Source: JAWCQZ01 sp038869515 [NCBI: Halobacteria archaeon]
Lineage (GTDB): Archaea > Halobacteriota > Syntropharchaeia > JACQPP01
NCBI GenBank assembly: GCA_038869515.1
Contig: JAWCQZ010000001.1
Coordinates: 277,079 to 341,078 of the forward strand
Direction: 5' to 3'
DNA length: 64,000 nucleotides
Below, piece after piece: positions 38,624 through 46,602 of this stretch. Both the position numbers and the translations under genes were made by a program. The notes below the pieces were generated by a model. The model had not been told where the DNA came from. It was given only the letters and a program-made list of their open reading frames with translations, and made no database searches. The first letter of the stretch is position 1, and each line of letters starts with the position of its first letter.

Positions 38624-39616
38624 TCACCGGTTCAGGAGGTTCGCCGCGCCGATGCGGAGCATCGTGACCATCGCCTTGAGCCTCCGGGCGGGGCTCTCCC
38701 GGATGACCACTCCCTGGAGCGCCCCGTCGATGCGGCGGGTCTCGTCCGCCGTGAGCCTCCACCCCATCGCCCCGGCGTTCTCCTCCGCCTGGGCCGCGCT
38801 CTTCGCGCCGGGGATGGCGACGATGGGCCCCCGGCCGAGGAGCCAGTTCAGGGCGACCTGCCCGGAACTCTTCCCGTGAGCGGCGCCGACCTCCCGGAGG
38901 ACCTGGACGAGGGGCGAGATCTTCCGCAGATTCTCCGGGGAGAAGTAGGCGTCCATCTTCCGGGCGAGGTCCTTGGGGGGGTTGTCGGGGCCATATTTCC
39001 CCGAGACGGCCCCCTTGGCGAGGGGGCTGTAGGCGATAAGGGTCTGCCCGTTTTCCCTCAGGTGGGGGAGGAGGTCCCTCTCGGGCCCCCGCTCCAGGAG
39101 GTTGTACTGGACCTGGTTCGAGACCACCTCGCCTTCCGGGAGCGAGGCGGCGGCGGCCCGCATCCTCCGCAGGTTGAAGTTGCTCACCCCGATGTGGCGG
39201 ACCCACCCCCTCTTCCGGAGCCGCGCCATCGCCCGCATCATCCGGGGGACCGTGTAGCGCACGCTCGGGAAGTGGATCTGGTAGAGGTCGATCGCGTCCA
39301 CCCCCAGGCGTCTCCGGGAGTTCTCGCACGCCCGCTCGAAGTCGTGGAAGGGGGCGACCTTGCTCGCCACGAAAATCTCCTCGCCCTTGTGCTGCTTCAG
39401 GAGGCGGCCGACCATCTCCTCGGAGCGGCCCATGCCGTAGACCTCGGCGGTGTCCACCCAGTTCACTCCCAAGGCGAGAGAGCGCTCGAAGGCGGCCGAG
39501 ACCTCCGCCTCGCCGTAGCTCCCGCCCCAGCCCCACTCGGGGGCGCCCCACTGCCAGGTCCCGAGGCCGATGGGGGAGAGGCGGAGCCCGGTTTTTCCCA
39601 ACCCGACGCGGTCCAC
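38624..39616 (-). CDS. Aldo/keto reductase
   Basis: 330 residues from a GTG start. The catalytic tetrad of the aldo/keto reductases is visible: Asp55 and Tyr60 in DTAEVYG, Lys86 in VASKVAP and His115 in LYQIHF. The C-terminal AIPGAKSAAQAEENAGA is the NADP(H) phosphate-binding segment. It reduces aldehydes or ketones with NAD(P)H; substrate unknown. It is separated from the downstream-facing exonuclease gene by only a few bases and is probably its operon partner. Confidence 0.88.
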   Translation of the reverse strand: MDRVGLGKTGLRLSPIGLGTWQWGAPEWGWGGSYGEAEVSAAFERSLALGVNWVDTAEVYGMGRSEEMVGRLLKQHKGEEIFVASKVAPFHDFERACENSRRRLGVDAIDLYQIHFPSVRYTVPRMMRAMARLRKRGWVRHIGVSNFNLRRMRAAAASLPEGEVVSNQVQYNLLERGPERDLLPHLRENGQTLIAYSPLAKGAVSGKYGPDNPPKDLARKMDAYFSPENLRKISPLVQVLREVGAAHGKSSGQVALNWLLGRGPIVAIPGAKSAAQAEENAGAMGWRLTADETRRIDGALQGVVIRESPARRLKAMVTMLRIGAANLLNR

Positions 39617-39619
39617 GGG

Positions 39620-40171
39620 TCAGAGTTCCCCGGCGGCCCGCAGCAACGGCTCCATCCTCTGGAAAATCTTGTAGAGGCTCCGCACGTCGTCCTCGCAGTG
39701 GACGAGAATCTCCCGGGCCTTCCGCCTGTCCTCCGTGGAGAGGAACTCGAGGAACTTCATCGGCATCTGGTCGCCCGTCAGGTCGTGGTTCTTCCCGATG
39801 CCCAGGAACCGGCACATGCTCGACTGGGAGGTGCGGTCGAGGCGCATGTGCTTCTCCGCGAACTCCGCCAGGTCGACCACTTTGAACCGGAGGAGGGGGG
39901 AGGCGTCGAGGCCGTGCCGGAGGGCCCGGGTCACCAGGAAGGGGACGTCGTAGGCGCGCCCCCTCCAGACGACGACGGTGTCGGAGGGGCGGAGGCGCGC
40001 CAGGAGCTCCTCCAGAGCCCTCTTCTCGTCGGAGACGCCGGCCACGAAGCGGGTGAGGACCTTAGGGGGGCGGGTCCCCTCGAGGAGCACGTAGGCGGTG
40101 ACCAGTCCGGTGTCGGCGGCGGTCCCGGTCGTCTCGATGTCGAGGACCTTCACCGGGTTCCGCTTCGCCAT
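39620..40171 (-). CDS. RNase H-like 3'-5' exonuclease (YprB type)
   Basis: 183 residues. The DEDD-type acidic residues are visible: Asp11 and Glu13 in LDIETTG, the Asp of RGRAYDVPFL and the Asp of HCEDDVRSL. This is the RNase_H_2 (YprB-like) fold that degrades single-stranded nucleic acids. The ATG at 40171 is chosen because the upstream frame lacks coding bias. Role in repair or RNA decay not established. Confidence 0.8.
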   Translation of the reverse strand: MAKRNPVKVLDIETTGTAADTGLVTAYVLLEGTRPPKVLTRFVAGVSDEKRALEELLARLRPSDTVVVWRGRAYDVPFLVTRALRHGLDASPLLRFKVVDLAEFAEKHMRLDRTSQSSMCRFLGIGKNHDLTGDQMPMKFLEFLSTEDRRKAREILVHCEDDVRSLYKIFQRMEPLLRAAGEL

Positions 40172-40377
40172 GGGCTCCCGGTGCGCGGAACAGGAAAAAC
40201 GTTTGCTGTCTCCGGGAGGGCAGTGCCGGAGGCGAACCCCCCGGGCTCCGCCCCCCTCGGCCCCCGACGCTCGTGTTGCGGAACGTGAACGCGGCTGTGT
40301 CGGGAGCCTCGCCCCCTCCCGTCGCACCTCCCGGTGCCCATGGCCCTCCCGCCCTCCCCCAACCCCGGTCGAGAGAA

Positions 40378-40782
40378 CTAAAGCAGGTAGAACGAGCCCG
40401 ACGCCCGGGCGACCTCGCGCCTTCCCTGCCGCGCCACCGACTCCATGACCGCGACGGTCCTCCCGCGCTTCACCACCCGGCCCTCCGCCCGGACCCGGCC
40501 GGAAACGACGGGGGAGAGGTAGCGGACATGGACCTCCATGGCGACGCTCGGGCGGGTCGGACGCAGTGTCCGGAGGGCGCTGCCCATGGAGGAGTCGAGC
40601 GCGGAGAAGAGGGCCCCTCCGTGAACCACCCCCCCGGGGTTGTGGTGCCGGGAGTCGAGGTCGATCTCGATGACGCACCGGCCGCGGCCCAGCGAGACGA
40701 TGCGCATCCCGATGAGGCGGCCGAAGGGAGAGGCGGGGAGGCTCCGGGGGGGCCGTCGGCGGGAGGTTCGCTCGGAGGCCAC
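40378..40782 (-). CDS. Hotdog-fold thioesterase (PaaI type)
   Basis: 134 residues from a GTG at 40782. The hotdog signature NPGGVVHGGALFSALDSS near residue 55 includes the catalytic Asn/Gly and Asp region. It probably hydrolyses acyl-CoA thioesters. The 206-base gap between this gene's stop and the start of the exonuclease gene contains nothing I can identify. Confidence 0.8.
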   Translation of the reverse strand: MASERTSRRRPPRSLPASPFGRLIGMRIVSLGRGRCVIEIDLDSRHHNPGGVVHGGALFSALDSSMGSALRTLRPTRPSVAMEVHVRYLSPVVSGRVRAEGRVVKRGRTVAVMESVARQGRREVARASGSFYLL

Positions 40783-40793
40783 GGGTGGCGGGA

Positions 40794-41192
40794 CTACTGG
40801 CTGACGAGCCGGTAGAGCGCGAGGAGGACCTTGGCGAAGGCGGCGTCGTCGAGGGCCCGGGCCGCCCGCCCCTCGAAGTTCTCCTTGGCGGACTGGAACT
40901 CCTTGTAGACCTCCTCCTCGAGGCCGATGGTGTGGAGGAGCCCGCCAGTCGTGGAGGGCTCGGCGCCCCCCGCGCCCCCGTCCTCCTTCTTGACGGCGCC
41001 CAGCTCTTTGGCGCTGAAGCCCGCCTTGTTCAGGGTGCGGTAGATCGTGTCCACCTTGAGGCCGTGCTCCTTCGCCACGGCGTCGATCCCCTTCTTCCGA
41101 AGCTCCTCGATGTCGAACCAGGGGGGGAGCTTCTTCCCCTTGGTCTTGGGCCGCTGAATCTCCTTTTTCGCCTTCGCCTTCTTCGACGGCAT
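40794..41192 (-). CDS. Putative helix-turn-helix protein of unknown role
   Basis: 132 residues. A very Lys-rich start (residues 1-23) precedes IDAVAKEHGLKVDTIYRTLN (about 36-55), which has the spacing of a helix-turn-helix: a first helix ending in Gly and a recognition helix. The C-terminal half is helical. No family recognised. It begins ten bases upstream of the thioesterase and may regulate or be co-transcribed with it. Confidence 0.55.
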   Translation of the reverse strand: MPSKKAKAKKEIQRPKTKGKKLPPWFDIEELRKKGIDAVAKEHGLKVDTIYRTLNKAGFSAKELGAVKKEDGGAGGAEPSTTGGLLHTIGLEEEVYKEFQSAKENFEGRAARALDDAAFAKVLLALYRLVSQ

Positions 41193-41215
41193 GGGGGGAG
41201 GACGCCCGGGGGGAT

Positions 41216-41575
41216 TCAAATAGATTGCGGGGGGCCGCGCAGGAGGGAGAGGAGGGGGAAGAGCGGGAAGCCGCAGCCGAACCCATAGAGGAGGCCGGTG
41301 GCGAACCGGAGGGAGTTGCGGGACTTCCGCCACCCCAGGGACTGGGTCACGCCGTCGAGCGCCAGGGGGGGCGTGAGCAGGAAGAAAACCGCGATGGATG
41401 CCAGGGCCGGGGGGTTCGCGAGGAGGCCCGCGACAGCGCCGGCGGCCAGGGCGGGGTAGATGGCGGTGCAGCGGGCGCAGAGGGGGAGGGGGCGCCCCCT
41501 CCACCGGAGGCAGCGGTCGGGCCGGGCGTGGCAGAACCACCGGGGGGGGGTCCAGCGGGGGCGGGCCTCCTCCAT
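41216..41575 (-). CDS. DUF2085 membrane protein
   Basis: 119 residues with two or three hydrophobic segments. The characteristic N-terminal Cys pattern CHARPDRC and LCARCTAIY, followed by the membrane part, is that of DUF2085. The Cys pairs probably bind metal or form disulfides. Function unknown. It shares a palindromic TATA element with the divergent eL32 gene. Confidence 0.75.
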   Translation of the reverse strand: MEEARPRWTPPRWFCHARPDRCLRWRGRPLPLCARCTAIYPALAAGAVAGLLANPPALASIAVFFLLTPPLALDGVTQSLGWRKSRNSLRFATGLLYGFGCGFPLFPLLSLLRGPPQSI

Positions 41576-41596
41576 CGGAGCGGGTCCCCGGTAAGG

Positions 41597-41606
41597 GATA
41601 TATCCC
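41597..41606. promoter_or_regulatory. Palindromic bidirectional TATA element
   Basis: GGATATATCC is a perfect 10-base palindrome centred about 26 bases from the DUF2085 ATG and 29 bases from the eL32 ATG. It can serve both genes equally, coupling an unknown membrane protein to ribosomal protein genes. Confidence 0.6.
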
Positions 41607-41629
41607 CTCCGCCGCGCAGGGGAGGGGAC

Positions 41630-42163
41630 ATGGCCCTCCTCCCCAAACTGGCCAAGGCCGGAATCCCCGAAGACCGGGTCGAGGCCCTCCGCAAGGCCGG
41701 GATCGCCTCCCTGGCCGCCCTGCGGGACCTCCCTGAGGAGCGCCTGAAGCAGCTGGCGGGCCCCTCGACCGACGCCCTCCGGGCCCTCCGCGACCGGTGG
41801 AGCCGCCAGCGGGCGGTGCGGGGGAGGCTCCACAAGAAGTTCGCCCGCTACCACTCCAACGGCCGCAAGAACCTCTCCCCCGCGTGGCGCAAGCCCCGGG
41901 GCATCCATAACAAGGTCCGGCAGAGCCGGAAGGGGAAGCCCGCGAAGGTCCGGAGCGGCTACGGCTTCCGGGACGACCTCCGCCACGTCCATCCCTCGGG
42001 ATTCCTGGAGGTCCTCGTCCACCGGCCCGAGGAGCTCGCGGGGGTCGGGCCCGACCGGGCGGTCCGGGTCGGCGGCAGGGTGGGACGGAAGAAGAGGCTC
42101 GAAATCCAGTCCAAGGCCCGGGAGATGGGCCTTCGGGTCCTCAACCCGGTGCGGGAGGGGTGA
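41630..42163 (+). CDS. rpl32e: Ribosomal protein eL32 with N-terminal HhH-like extension
   Basis: 177 residues. The eL32 core begins near residue 65 and carries the conserved RKPRGIHNKVR and VRSGYGF segments. The first 55 residues are a helix-hairpin-helix-like domain (PEDRVEALRKAGIASLAAL). It opens the ribosomal operon eL32-eL19-uL18-uS5-uL30. Confidence 0.9.
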   Translation: MALLPKLAKAGIPEDRVEALRKAGIASLAALRDLPEERLKQLAGPSTDALRALRDRWSRQRAVRGRLHKKFARYHSNGRKNLSPAWRKPRGIHNKVRQSRKGKPAKVRSGYGFRDDLRHVHPSGFLEVLVHRPEELAGVGPDRAVRVGGRVGRKKRLEIQSKAREMGLRVLNPVREG

Positions 42164-42711
42164 TGGGCGGACTGCGCACCCAGAGGCGCATGGCCGCCTC
42201 CCTCCTGGGAGTGGGAGCGCACAAGGTCTGGATGGACCCCGAGAAGGGCGAAGACATCGCCAAAGCCATCACGCGCGAGGATGTCCGGGGGCTCATCGCC
42301 GACGGGAGCATCCGGCGCATCTTCAACCGGGGCCCCTCCCGGGGGCGCTGGCGCGCCTTCAAGGCTCTCCGGGACTACGGCCACCGGAAGGGGCCCGGCT
42401 CCCGGAAGGGGGCGCGGGGGGCCCGCATGGGCCACAAGGGGCCGTGGATCAAGCGCATCCGGCTGCAGCGGGCGCGCCTCCAATCCCTGCGGGACGCCGG
42501 GGCGTTGAAGCGCCGGGCCTACCGCGACCTCTACCGCCGGGCGGGCGGGGCGCAGTTCCGGAACCTGGCCCACCTCGACCAGACGCTCGAGGCGATGGGG
42601 GTCAAATCGGCCGCCGCCAAGAGGGGGGGGCGCAAGGCGGCGCGCAGGGCCGTGAAGACGAAAGAGGCCCCCCGGAAGGCGGGAAAGGAGAAGGGGAGGG
42701 CGAAGGAGTAG
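42163..42711 (+). CDS. rpl19e: Ribosomal protein eL19
   Basis: 182 residues from the ATG that overlaps the eL32 stop (TGATG). The N-terminal LRTQRRMAASLLGVGAHKVW and the Arg/Gly-rich middle GPGSRKGARGARMG are diagnostic. The last 30 residues are a Lys/Ala tail. It binds the large subunit rRNA. Confidence 0.93.
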   Translation: MGGLRTQRRMAASLLGVGAHKVWMDPEKGEDIAKAITREDVRGLIADGSIRRIFNRGPSRGRWRAFKALRDYGHRKGPGSRKGARGARMGHKGPWIKRIRLQRARLQSLRDAGALKRRAYRDLYRRAGGAQFRNLAHLDQTLEAMGVKSAAAKRGGRKAARRAVKTKEAPRKAGKEKGRAKE

Positions 42712-43200
42712 ATGGCGGGCCAGCGCCGCGTCCCCTTCCGCCGCGAGAGGAGCGGGGAGACCGACTACCGGCAGCGCCGCAAACTCATCAAGGGGCGGAC
42801 CCCCCTCGCGGTCTTCCGCCGGAGCAACCGCGCGCTCACCCTCCAACTCGTGAAGTTCGACCCGAAAGGGGACCGGACCCTGGTCTCGGTCAACTCCGCC
42901 GAGTTGAAGGGGGCGGGCCTCGATGGGAGCGCCAAGTCGGCGACCGCCGCCTACCTGGCGGGACGCCTCTTCGCCCTCCGCGCCAAAGCCGCGGGGGTCG
43001 AGCGCTCCTTTCTCCACTTGGGGCGCCACGCCTCGACCCCGGGGAGCCGGCTCTACGCCGCCCTGCGGGGGGCGCGGGAGGGGGGGCTCGACATCCCGGC
43101 GGACGAGGAGGTGCTCCCGGACGATGACCGGTTCGATGAAAAAGTCGTGAAGGCGGTGGAGCCGAAGTTGGCAAGCCTGGTCAACGGGGGGAAGAGATGA
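42712..43200 (+). CDS. rpl18: Ribosomal protein uL18
   Basis: 162 residues. The conserved FRRERSGETDYRQRRKLIK start and the C-terminal half binding 5S rRNA are recognisable. It follows eL19 with no gap (TAG ATG) and overlaps uS5 by four bases. Confidence 0.93.
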   Translation: MAGQRRVPFRRERSGETDYRQRRKLIKGRTPLAVFRRSNRALTLQLVKFDPKGDRTLVSVNSAELKGAGLDGSAKSATAAYLAGRLFALRAKAAGVERSFLHLGRHASTPGSRLYAALRGAREGGLDIPADEEVLPDDDRFDEKVVKAVEPKLASLVNGGKR

Positions 43201-43892
43201 GGAAGCAGCAGCGGCGCCCGCCGCGAAGGGAGGAGGAGGCGCCGTGGGTCCCCCGGACCCGGCTCGGCCGCATGGTGGCGTCGGGCGAAGTCGCCACCTG
43301 GGAGGGGGCGCTCGCCACCGGCCTGCCCATCCGGGAGGCCCCCCTGGTGGACCGCATCGTCCCCGGGCTCTCGGAGGAGGTCATCGACATTTCGATGGTG
43401 CAGCGGATGACCGACTCGGGGAGGCGGGTCAAGTTTCGCGCCACGGTCGCCGTGGGGAACAAGGAGGGGTTCATCGGCATCGGGGGGGCCCGGGACGCCC
43501 AGGTGGGCGGGGCCGTGAAGCGGGCGGCGGGCTATGCGAAACTGAACCTGGTCCAGGTGGACCGGGGGTGCGGCTCCTGGGAGTGCGGCTGCTCCAACCC
43601 CCACTCCGTCCCCATCGAGGTCGTCGGAGAGGCGGGCTCCGTGCGCATCACCCTCATGCCTGCGCCCCGGGGGCTCGGCCTCGCCGCCGCCGAGACCGCC
43701 AAGAAGGTGCTGCGGCTCGCCGGCATCCGGGACTCCTGGACCCGGGTGGACGGGGAGAGCCGGAACGCCATGAACTTCGCCAAGGCGACCTACGACGCCC
43801 TGAAGCGGACGCGGCTGATGAAGGGGGCCGAGGGGCTCGCGCTGAAGGCCCCGCCCGCCGCCGCGGCCGGCGACGGCGGGGGGGAGGAGTAG
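43197..43892 (+). CDS. rps5: Ribosomal protein uS5
   Basis: 231 residues. The double-stranded RNA-binding N-domain (RRVKFRATVAVGNKEGFIG) and the C-domain GLGLAAAETAKKVLRLAGI are complete. An Ala/Gly tail of about 15 residues ends the protein. ATGA overlap with uL18. Confidence 0.94.
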   Translation: MRKQQRRPPRREEEAPWVPRTRLGRMVASGEVATWEGALATGLPIREAPLVDRIVPGLSEEVIDISMVQRMTDSGRRVKFRATVAVGNKEGFIGIGGARDAQVGGAVKRAAGYAKLNLVQVDRGCGSWECGCSNPHSVPIEVVGEAGSVRITLMPAPRGLGLAAAETAKKVLRLAGIRDSWTRVDGESRNAMNFAKATYDALKRTRLMKGAEGLALKAPPAAAAGDGGGEE

Positions 43893-44381
43893 GTGGCGTC
43901 GGGGAACGGGCAGGCGAAGCTCTACGCGGTTGTCCGCCTCCGGGGGGAGCCCCGGGTCAAGGGCGACATCACGGACACCCTCCGGATGCTCCGGCTCCAG
44001 AAAGTGAACCACTGCGCCCTGGTCCCCGGCGGGATGCTCGGCATGGTCCACAAGACGAAGGACCACGTCGCCTACGGGCCGGTGGACGCCGCCACCGTCG
44101 AGGCGCTACTGCGGAGCCGGGGGCGGGTCACCGGTCAGCGGAAACTCACCGACGAGTGGGTGAACAAACACACAGGGTTCGGGGACATCGGGCGCCTCGC
44201 GACGGCGCTCGCCTCGGGCGAGATTACGCTGAACAAAATCGAGGGGCTCCAGCCCCTCTTCCGGCTCCACCCTGCGCGGAAGGGGCTTCCGGGGAGGGGG
44301 AGCAAGGACCAGGTCCAGAAGGGCGGGGCCGTGGGGAACTGGGGGGAGAAGATTTCGGAGTTGCTGGAGAGGATGCGGTAG
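43893..44381 (+). CDS. rpl30: Ribosomal protein uL30
   Basis: 162 residues from a GTG directly after the uS5 stop. The archaeal-length uL30 carries the N-terminal YAVVRLRGEPRVKGDITDTL and the C-terminal extension GLPGRGSKDQVQKGG. In most euryarchaea uL15 and secY follow; here they do not. Confidence 0.93.
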   Translation: MASGNGQAKLYAVVRLRGEPRVKGDITDTLRMLRLQKVNHCALVPGGMLGMVHKTKDHVAYGPVDAATVEALLRSRGRVTGQRKLTDEWVNKHTGFGDIGRLATALASGEITLNKIEGLQPLFRLHPARKGLPGRGSKDQVQKGGAVGNWGEKISELLERMR

Positions 44382-44394
44382 GACCAAAGGTCCG

Positions 44395-44595
44395 CTGGAA
44401 AAACAAATCAAACTCCCCCGTGCGGCGCTCTTCCACCTCGCCCTCAACCCCGACCCGCGGAGGCAGCCGCCGCCCCCGCCCCCCCGGTCGCTCTCGGTCC
44501 TCCGGCGCCGCTGCGACGGGCTCCTGGAGAGGGACCTGCGGAGCGTCGAGGAGGTCTTCATCTCCAAGCGGGTCGTGGCCGTCGCCGAGTCGTAA
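44395..44595 (+). CDS. Coding-like small frame of unclear start
   Basis: From 44395 to the TAA at 44593-44595 the frame has almost only G or C at third positions and reads as a plausible 66-residue protein (LPRAALFHLALNPDP near the start, EEVFISKRVVAVAES at the end). No ATG, GTG or TTG opens it; a CTG at 44395 is the best candidate. It directly follows uL30. Either an unusual start is used, or a base is missing upstream, or the coding signal is coincidental. Confidence 0.35.
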   Translation: MEKQIKLPRAALFHLALNPDPRRQPPPPPPRSLSVLRRRCDGLLERDLRSVEEVFISKRVVAVAES

Positions 44596-44619
44596 TCCCG
44601 GCCCGCGACGGACCACCTC

Positions 44620-44625
44620 TTATAT
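44620..44625 (+). promoter_or_regulatory. TATA box of the PAC2 gene
   Basis: TTATAT, centred 26 bases before the ATG at 44648. Confidence 0.55.
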
Positions 44626-44647
44626 CCCCGCGAGCCGATTTTTCACC

Positions 44648-45439
44648 ATGGCATCTCCGCTGGCCAAGAGGTCCTCCGACCCCCCCGAGGACGACATCGA
44701 GATCGTGGAGACGGGCCAGGTGGATGCCCGGGGCGCCGTCCTCGTCAACGCCTTCCCCGCCATCGGGATGGTCTCCACCATCGCGGCCCGCTACATCGTG
44801 GACACCGTGAAGCTCCCCATGGTGGGGATGCTCCGCTCCCGCTACCTGCCCCCCGTGGCCCTGGTGAAGGACCACATCCCCCACCCTCCCGCCCGCATCT
44901 ACGCGGGAGAATGCGGCGGGGGGCGGGACTGCCGGAAGGTCGTCGTGGTAGTCTCGGAGTTCATGCCCGCCCCCGACCTGATGGGGACTCTCGGGGAGCG
45001 CATCCTCGGCTGGGCCCGCAGGAAGGGGGTCGAGACCCTGGTGACCCTGGAGGGCATCCACCTGGAGGAGGCCCCCGAGGTGGTGGTCTTCGGGGTCGGC
45101 TCCGGCCCCAGGACCCGGGACCTGCTCAAGAGCAACCGGGTCGAACTCCTCGAAGAGGGGGTGGTGGCTGGCCTCAGCGGCGTCCTCCTGCTCCAGGGGG
45201 CCGCCGCGGAGGTGGAGGTGGCCTGCCTCCTCGCGGGGACCCACGCCAACTACCCCGACGCCCGGGGCGCCGCCAGCCTCGTGGAGGTCCTGGGCCGCAT
45301 GCTCCCCGGCCTCAAAATCGACCCCGGGCCCCTCTACCAGCAGGCGGAGGCCATCGAGGCCCAGCTCAAGTCGGCCCTCTCCAAGGCCCGGACCACGGTC
45401 CCGCGCCTGCCCGAGCCCCCCCAGCCCTACTTCGGCTGA
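44648..45439 (+). CDS. PAC2-family protein (proteasome assembly chaperone-like)
   Basis: 263 residues. The conserved segments LVNAFPAIGMVSTIAARYI near residue 33, LEGIHLEE near residue 137 and the C-terminal GTHANYPDARGA mark the PAC2 family. Eukaryotic relatives assemble 20S proteasomes; the archaeal members' role is inferred. It has its own TATA box, so it is not part of the ribosomal operon. Confidence 0.82.
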   Translation: MASPLAKRSSDPPEDDIEIVETGQVDARGAVLVNAFPAIGMVSTIAARYIVDTVKLPMVGMLRSRYLPPVALVKDHIPHPPARIYAGECGGGRDCRKVVVVVSEFMPAPDLMGTLGERILGWARRKGVETLVTLEGIHLEEAPEVVVFGVGSGPRTRDLLKSNRVELLEEGVVAGLSGVLLLQGAAAEVEVACLLAGTHANYPDARGAASLVEVLGRMLPGLKIDPGPLYQQAEAIEAQLKSALSKARTTVPRLPEPPQPYFG

Positions 45440-45483
45440 CTGTCGCCGGGAGGCTTTCGGCTCCCCTCCCCCCGCAGAGGAGC

Positions 45484-45491
45484 AGATTAAT
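45484..45491 (+). promoter_or_regulatory. TATA box of the first pilin-like cassette
   Basis: AGATTAAT, about 27 bases before the ATG at 45515. The following five genes have gaps or overlaps of a few bases and are probably read from here. Confidence 0.5.
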
Positions 45492-45514
45492 GGACGAACG
45501 ACAGACCTTGGCCC

Positions 45515-46600
45515 ATGGTCCGCGACCTCCCGGACTCCCCCCGCGCCCCCCATTCCTGTCCCCCGGGAGGCGATACAGGCCAGATCAGCCTCGACTTCCT
45601 CTTCGGCATCGTCCTCTTCCTATTCGCCTTCACCTACGTGATTCTCTTCATCCCCGGCCTCTTCTCCCCCTTCGACACCGAGAGCGACGTCACGACCCTT
45701 CAGGGGGACAAGACGGCCATCTGGCTGGTGGAGGAGAAACTCGCGGACGACAAGAGCCGGCCCGGAGTCGTCAACCTGAGCAAGTTGACGGCCTTCATGG
45801 CGGAACTGAACGGCACCGACACCCAGAAGACCCTGCTCCGGCAGGAGGCGGGGCTCATCTCCGACATCCGGAGGCTCGACCTCAACGTGAGCGTGGACTG
45901 GCTGAACGGCACCGTGAACACCAGCGGGAACGCGACGCCGTCCAGCACCTCCGTGGGCCAGACGCGGCGCGTGGTCAAGGTGGTGAACGTGAGCCTGAAT
46001 GAATCCGGCATGTCCGGCCATCCACTCATCCACGAGGTGTTCACTTCGACCTCCGCCGACGCCGTGGTGCTGTTCAACCCCGCCAAGGACCCGGTGGACC
46101 TCGCCCGGTGGCGCCTCACCGACGGCGAGCAGAATCTCACCTTCCCGAACGCGACCCTTATTGGGCCGCGCGGCTTTCTGACCATCGTGCGCGGCAGCGC
46201 CTCCTCCTTTGTCCGTGGGTGCACGCCCGATCTCGAACTGGTCCAAGCGGGCTCCGTCAACTCCGATGCCATCCCGAATATGGTCAACGCTACGACGGCC
46301 GCCCCGTGGTTCGACTTGGACAGTGCCGACGAGGTCTGCCTCTACAACCACCGCGGAAACCTCACGGACGCAGTGAACATCGGCGCCGGTGGCGACGACT
46401 GCGGGGACGGCGGCGCGACCCGGACGCTGAGTGGCGCAAACCTGCCCCCCTTCACCTCCGACCTCTCGCAGCGCCGGGTCAACCCCGGGATCGAGGGAGC
46501 CGAGACCGACGAGACCGACGAGAACTGGGCGTCGTCCTTCGGCGTCTTCACCCCCTCCTGCCCTGCGACCGAGGCGGTCATCTCGGTCAGGGTGTGGTAG
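45515..46600 (+). CDS. Pilin-like surface protein, cassette 1 gene A, with lamin-tail domain
   Basis: 361 residues. The start GQISLDFLFGIVLFLFAF (residues 22-39) resembles archaeal type III signal peptides: a G-Q-x-S-x-D/E-F motif followed by a hydrophobic helix. Residues 40-165 are rich in N-x-S/T sequons. Residues 168-340 look like a lamin-tail domain (HEVFTSTSADAVVLFN, LARWRLTD and GFLTIV). Signal-peptide class and fold are inferred from motif and pattern. It is the first gene of the cassette and the counterpart of 54690-55697. Confidence 0.75.
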   Translation: MVRDLPDSPRAPHSCPPGGDTGQISLDFLFGIVLFLFAFTYVILFIPGLFSPFDTESDVTTLQGDKTAIWLVEEKLADDKSRPGVVNLSKLTAFMAELNGTDTQKTLLRQEAGLISDIRRLDLNVSVDWLNGTVNTSGNATPSSTSVGQTRRVVKVVNVSLNESGMSGHPLIHEVFTSTSADAVVLFNPAKDPVDLARWRLTDGEQNLTFPNATLIGPRGFLTIVRGSASSFVRGCTPDLELVQAGSVNSDAIPNMVNATTAAPWFDLDSADEVCLYNHRGNLTDAVNIGAGGDDCGDGGATRTLSGANLPPFTSDLSQRRVNPGIEGAETDETDENWASSFGVFTPSCPATEAVISVRVW

Positions 46601-46602
46601 CC

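Noticed and set aside
40172-40377. GGTTCG-containing segment on the minus strand, considered as a tRNA T-arm
   Set aside because: The flanking bases do not form a T stem, and no acceptor or anticodon stem could be placed.
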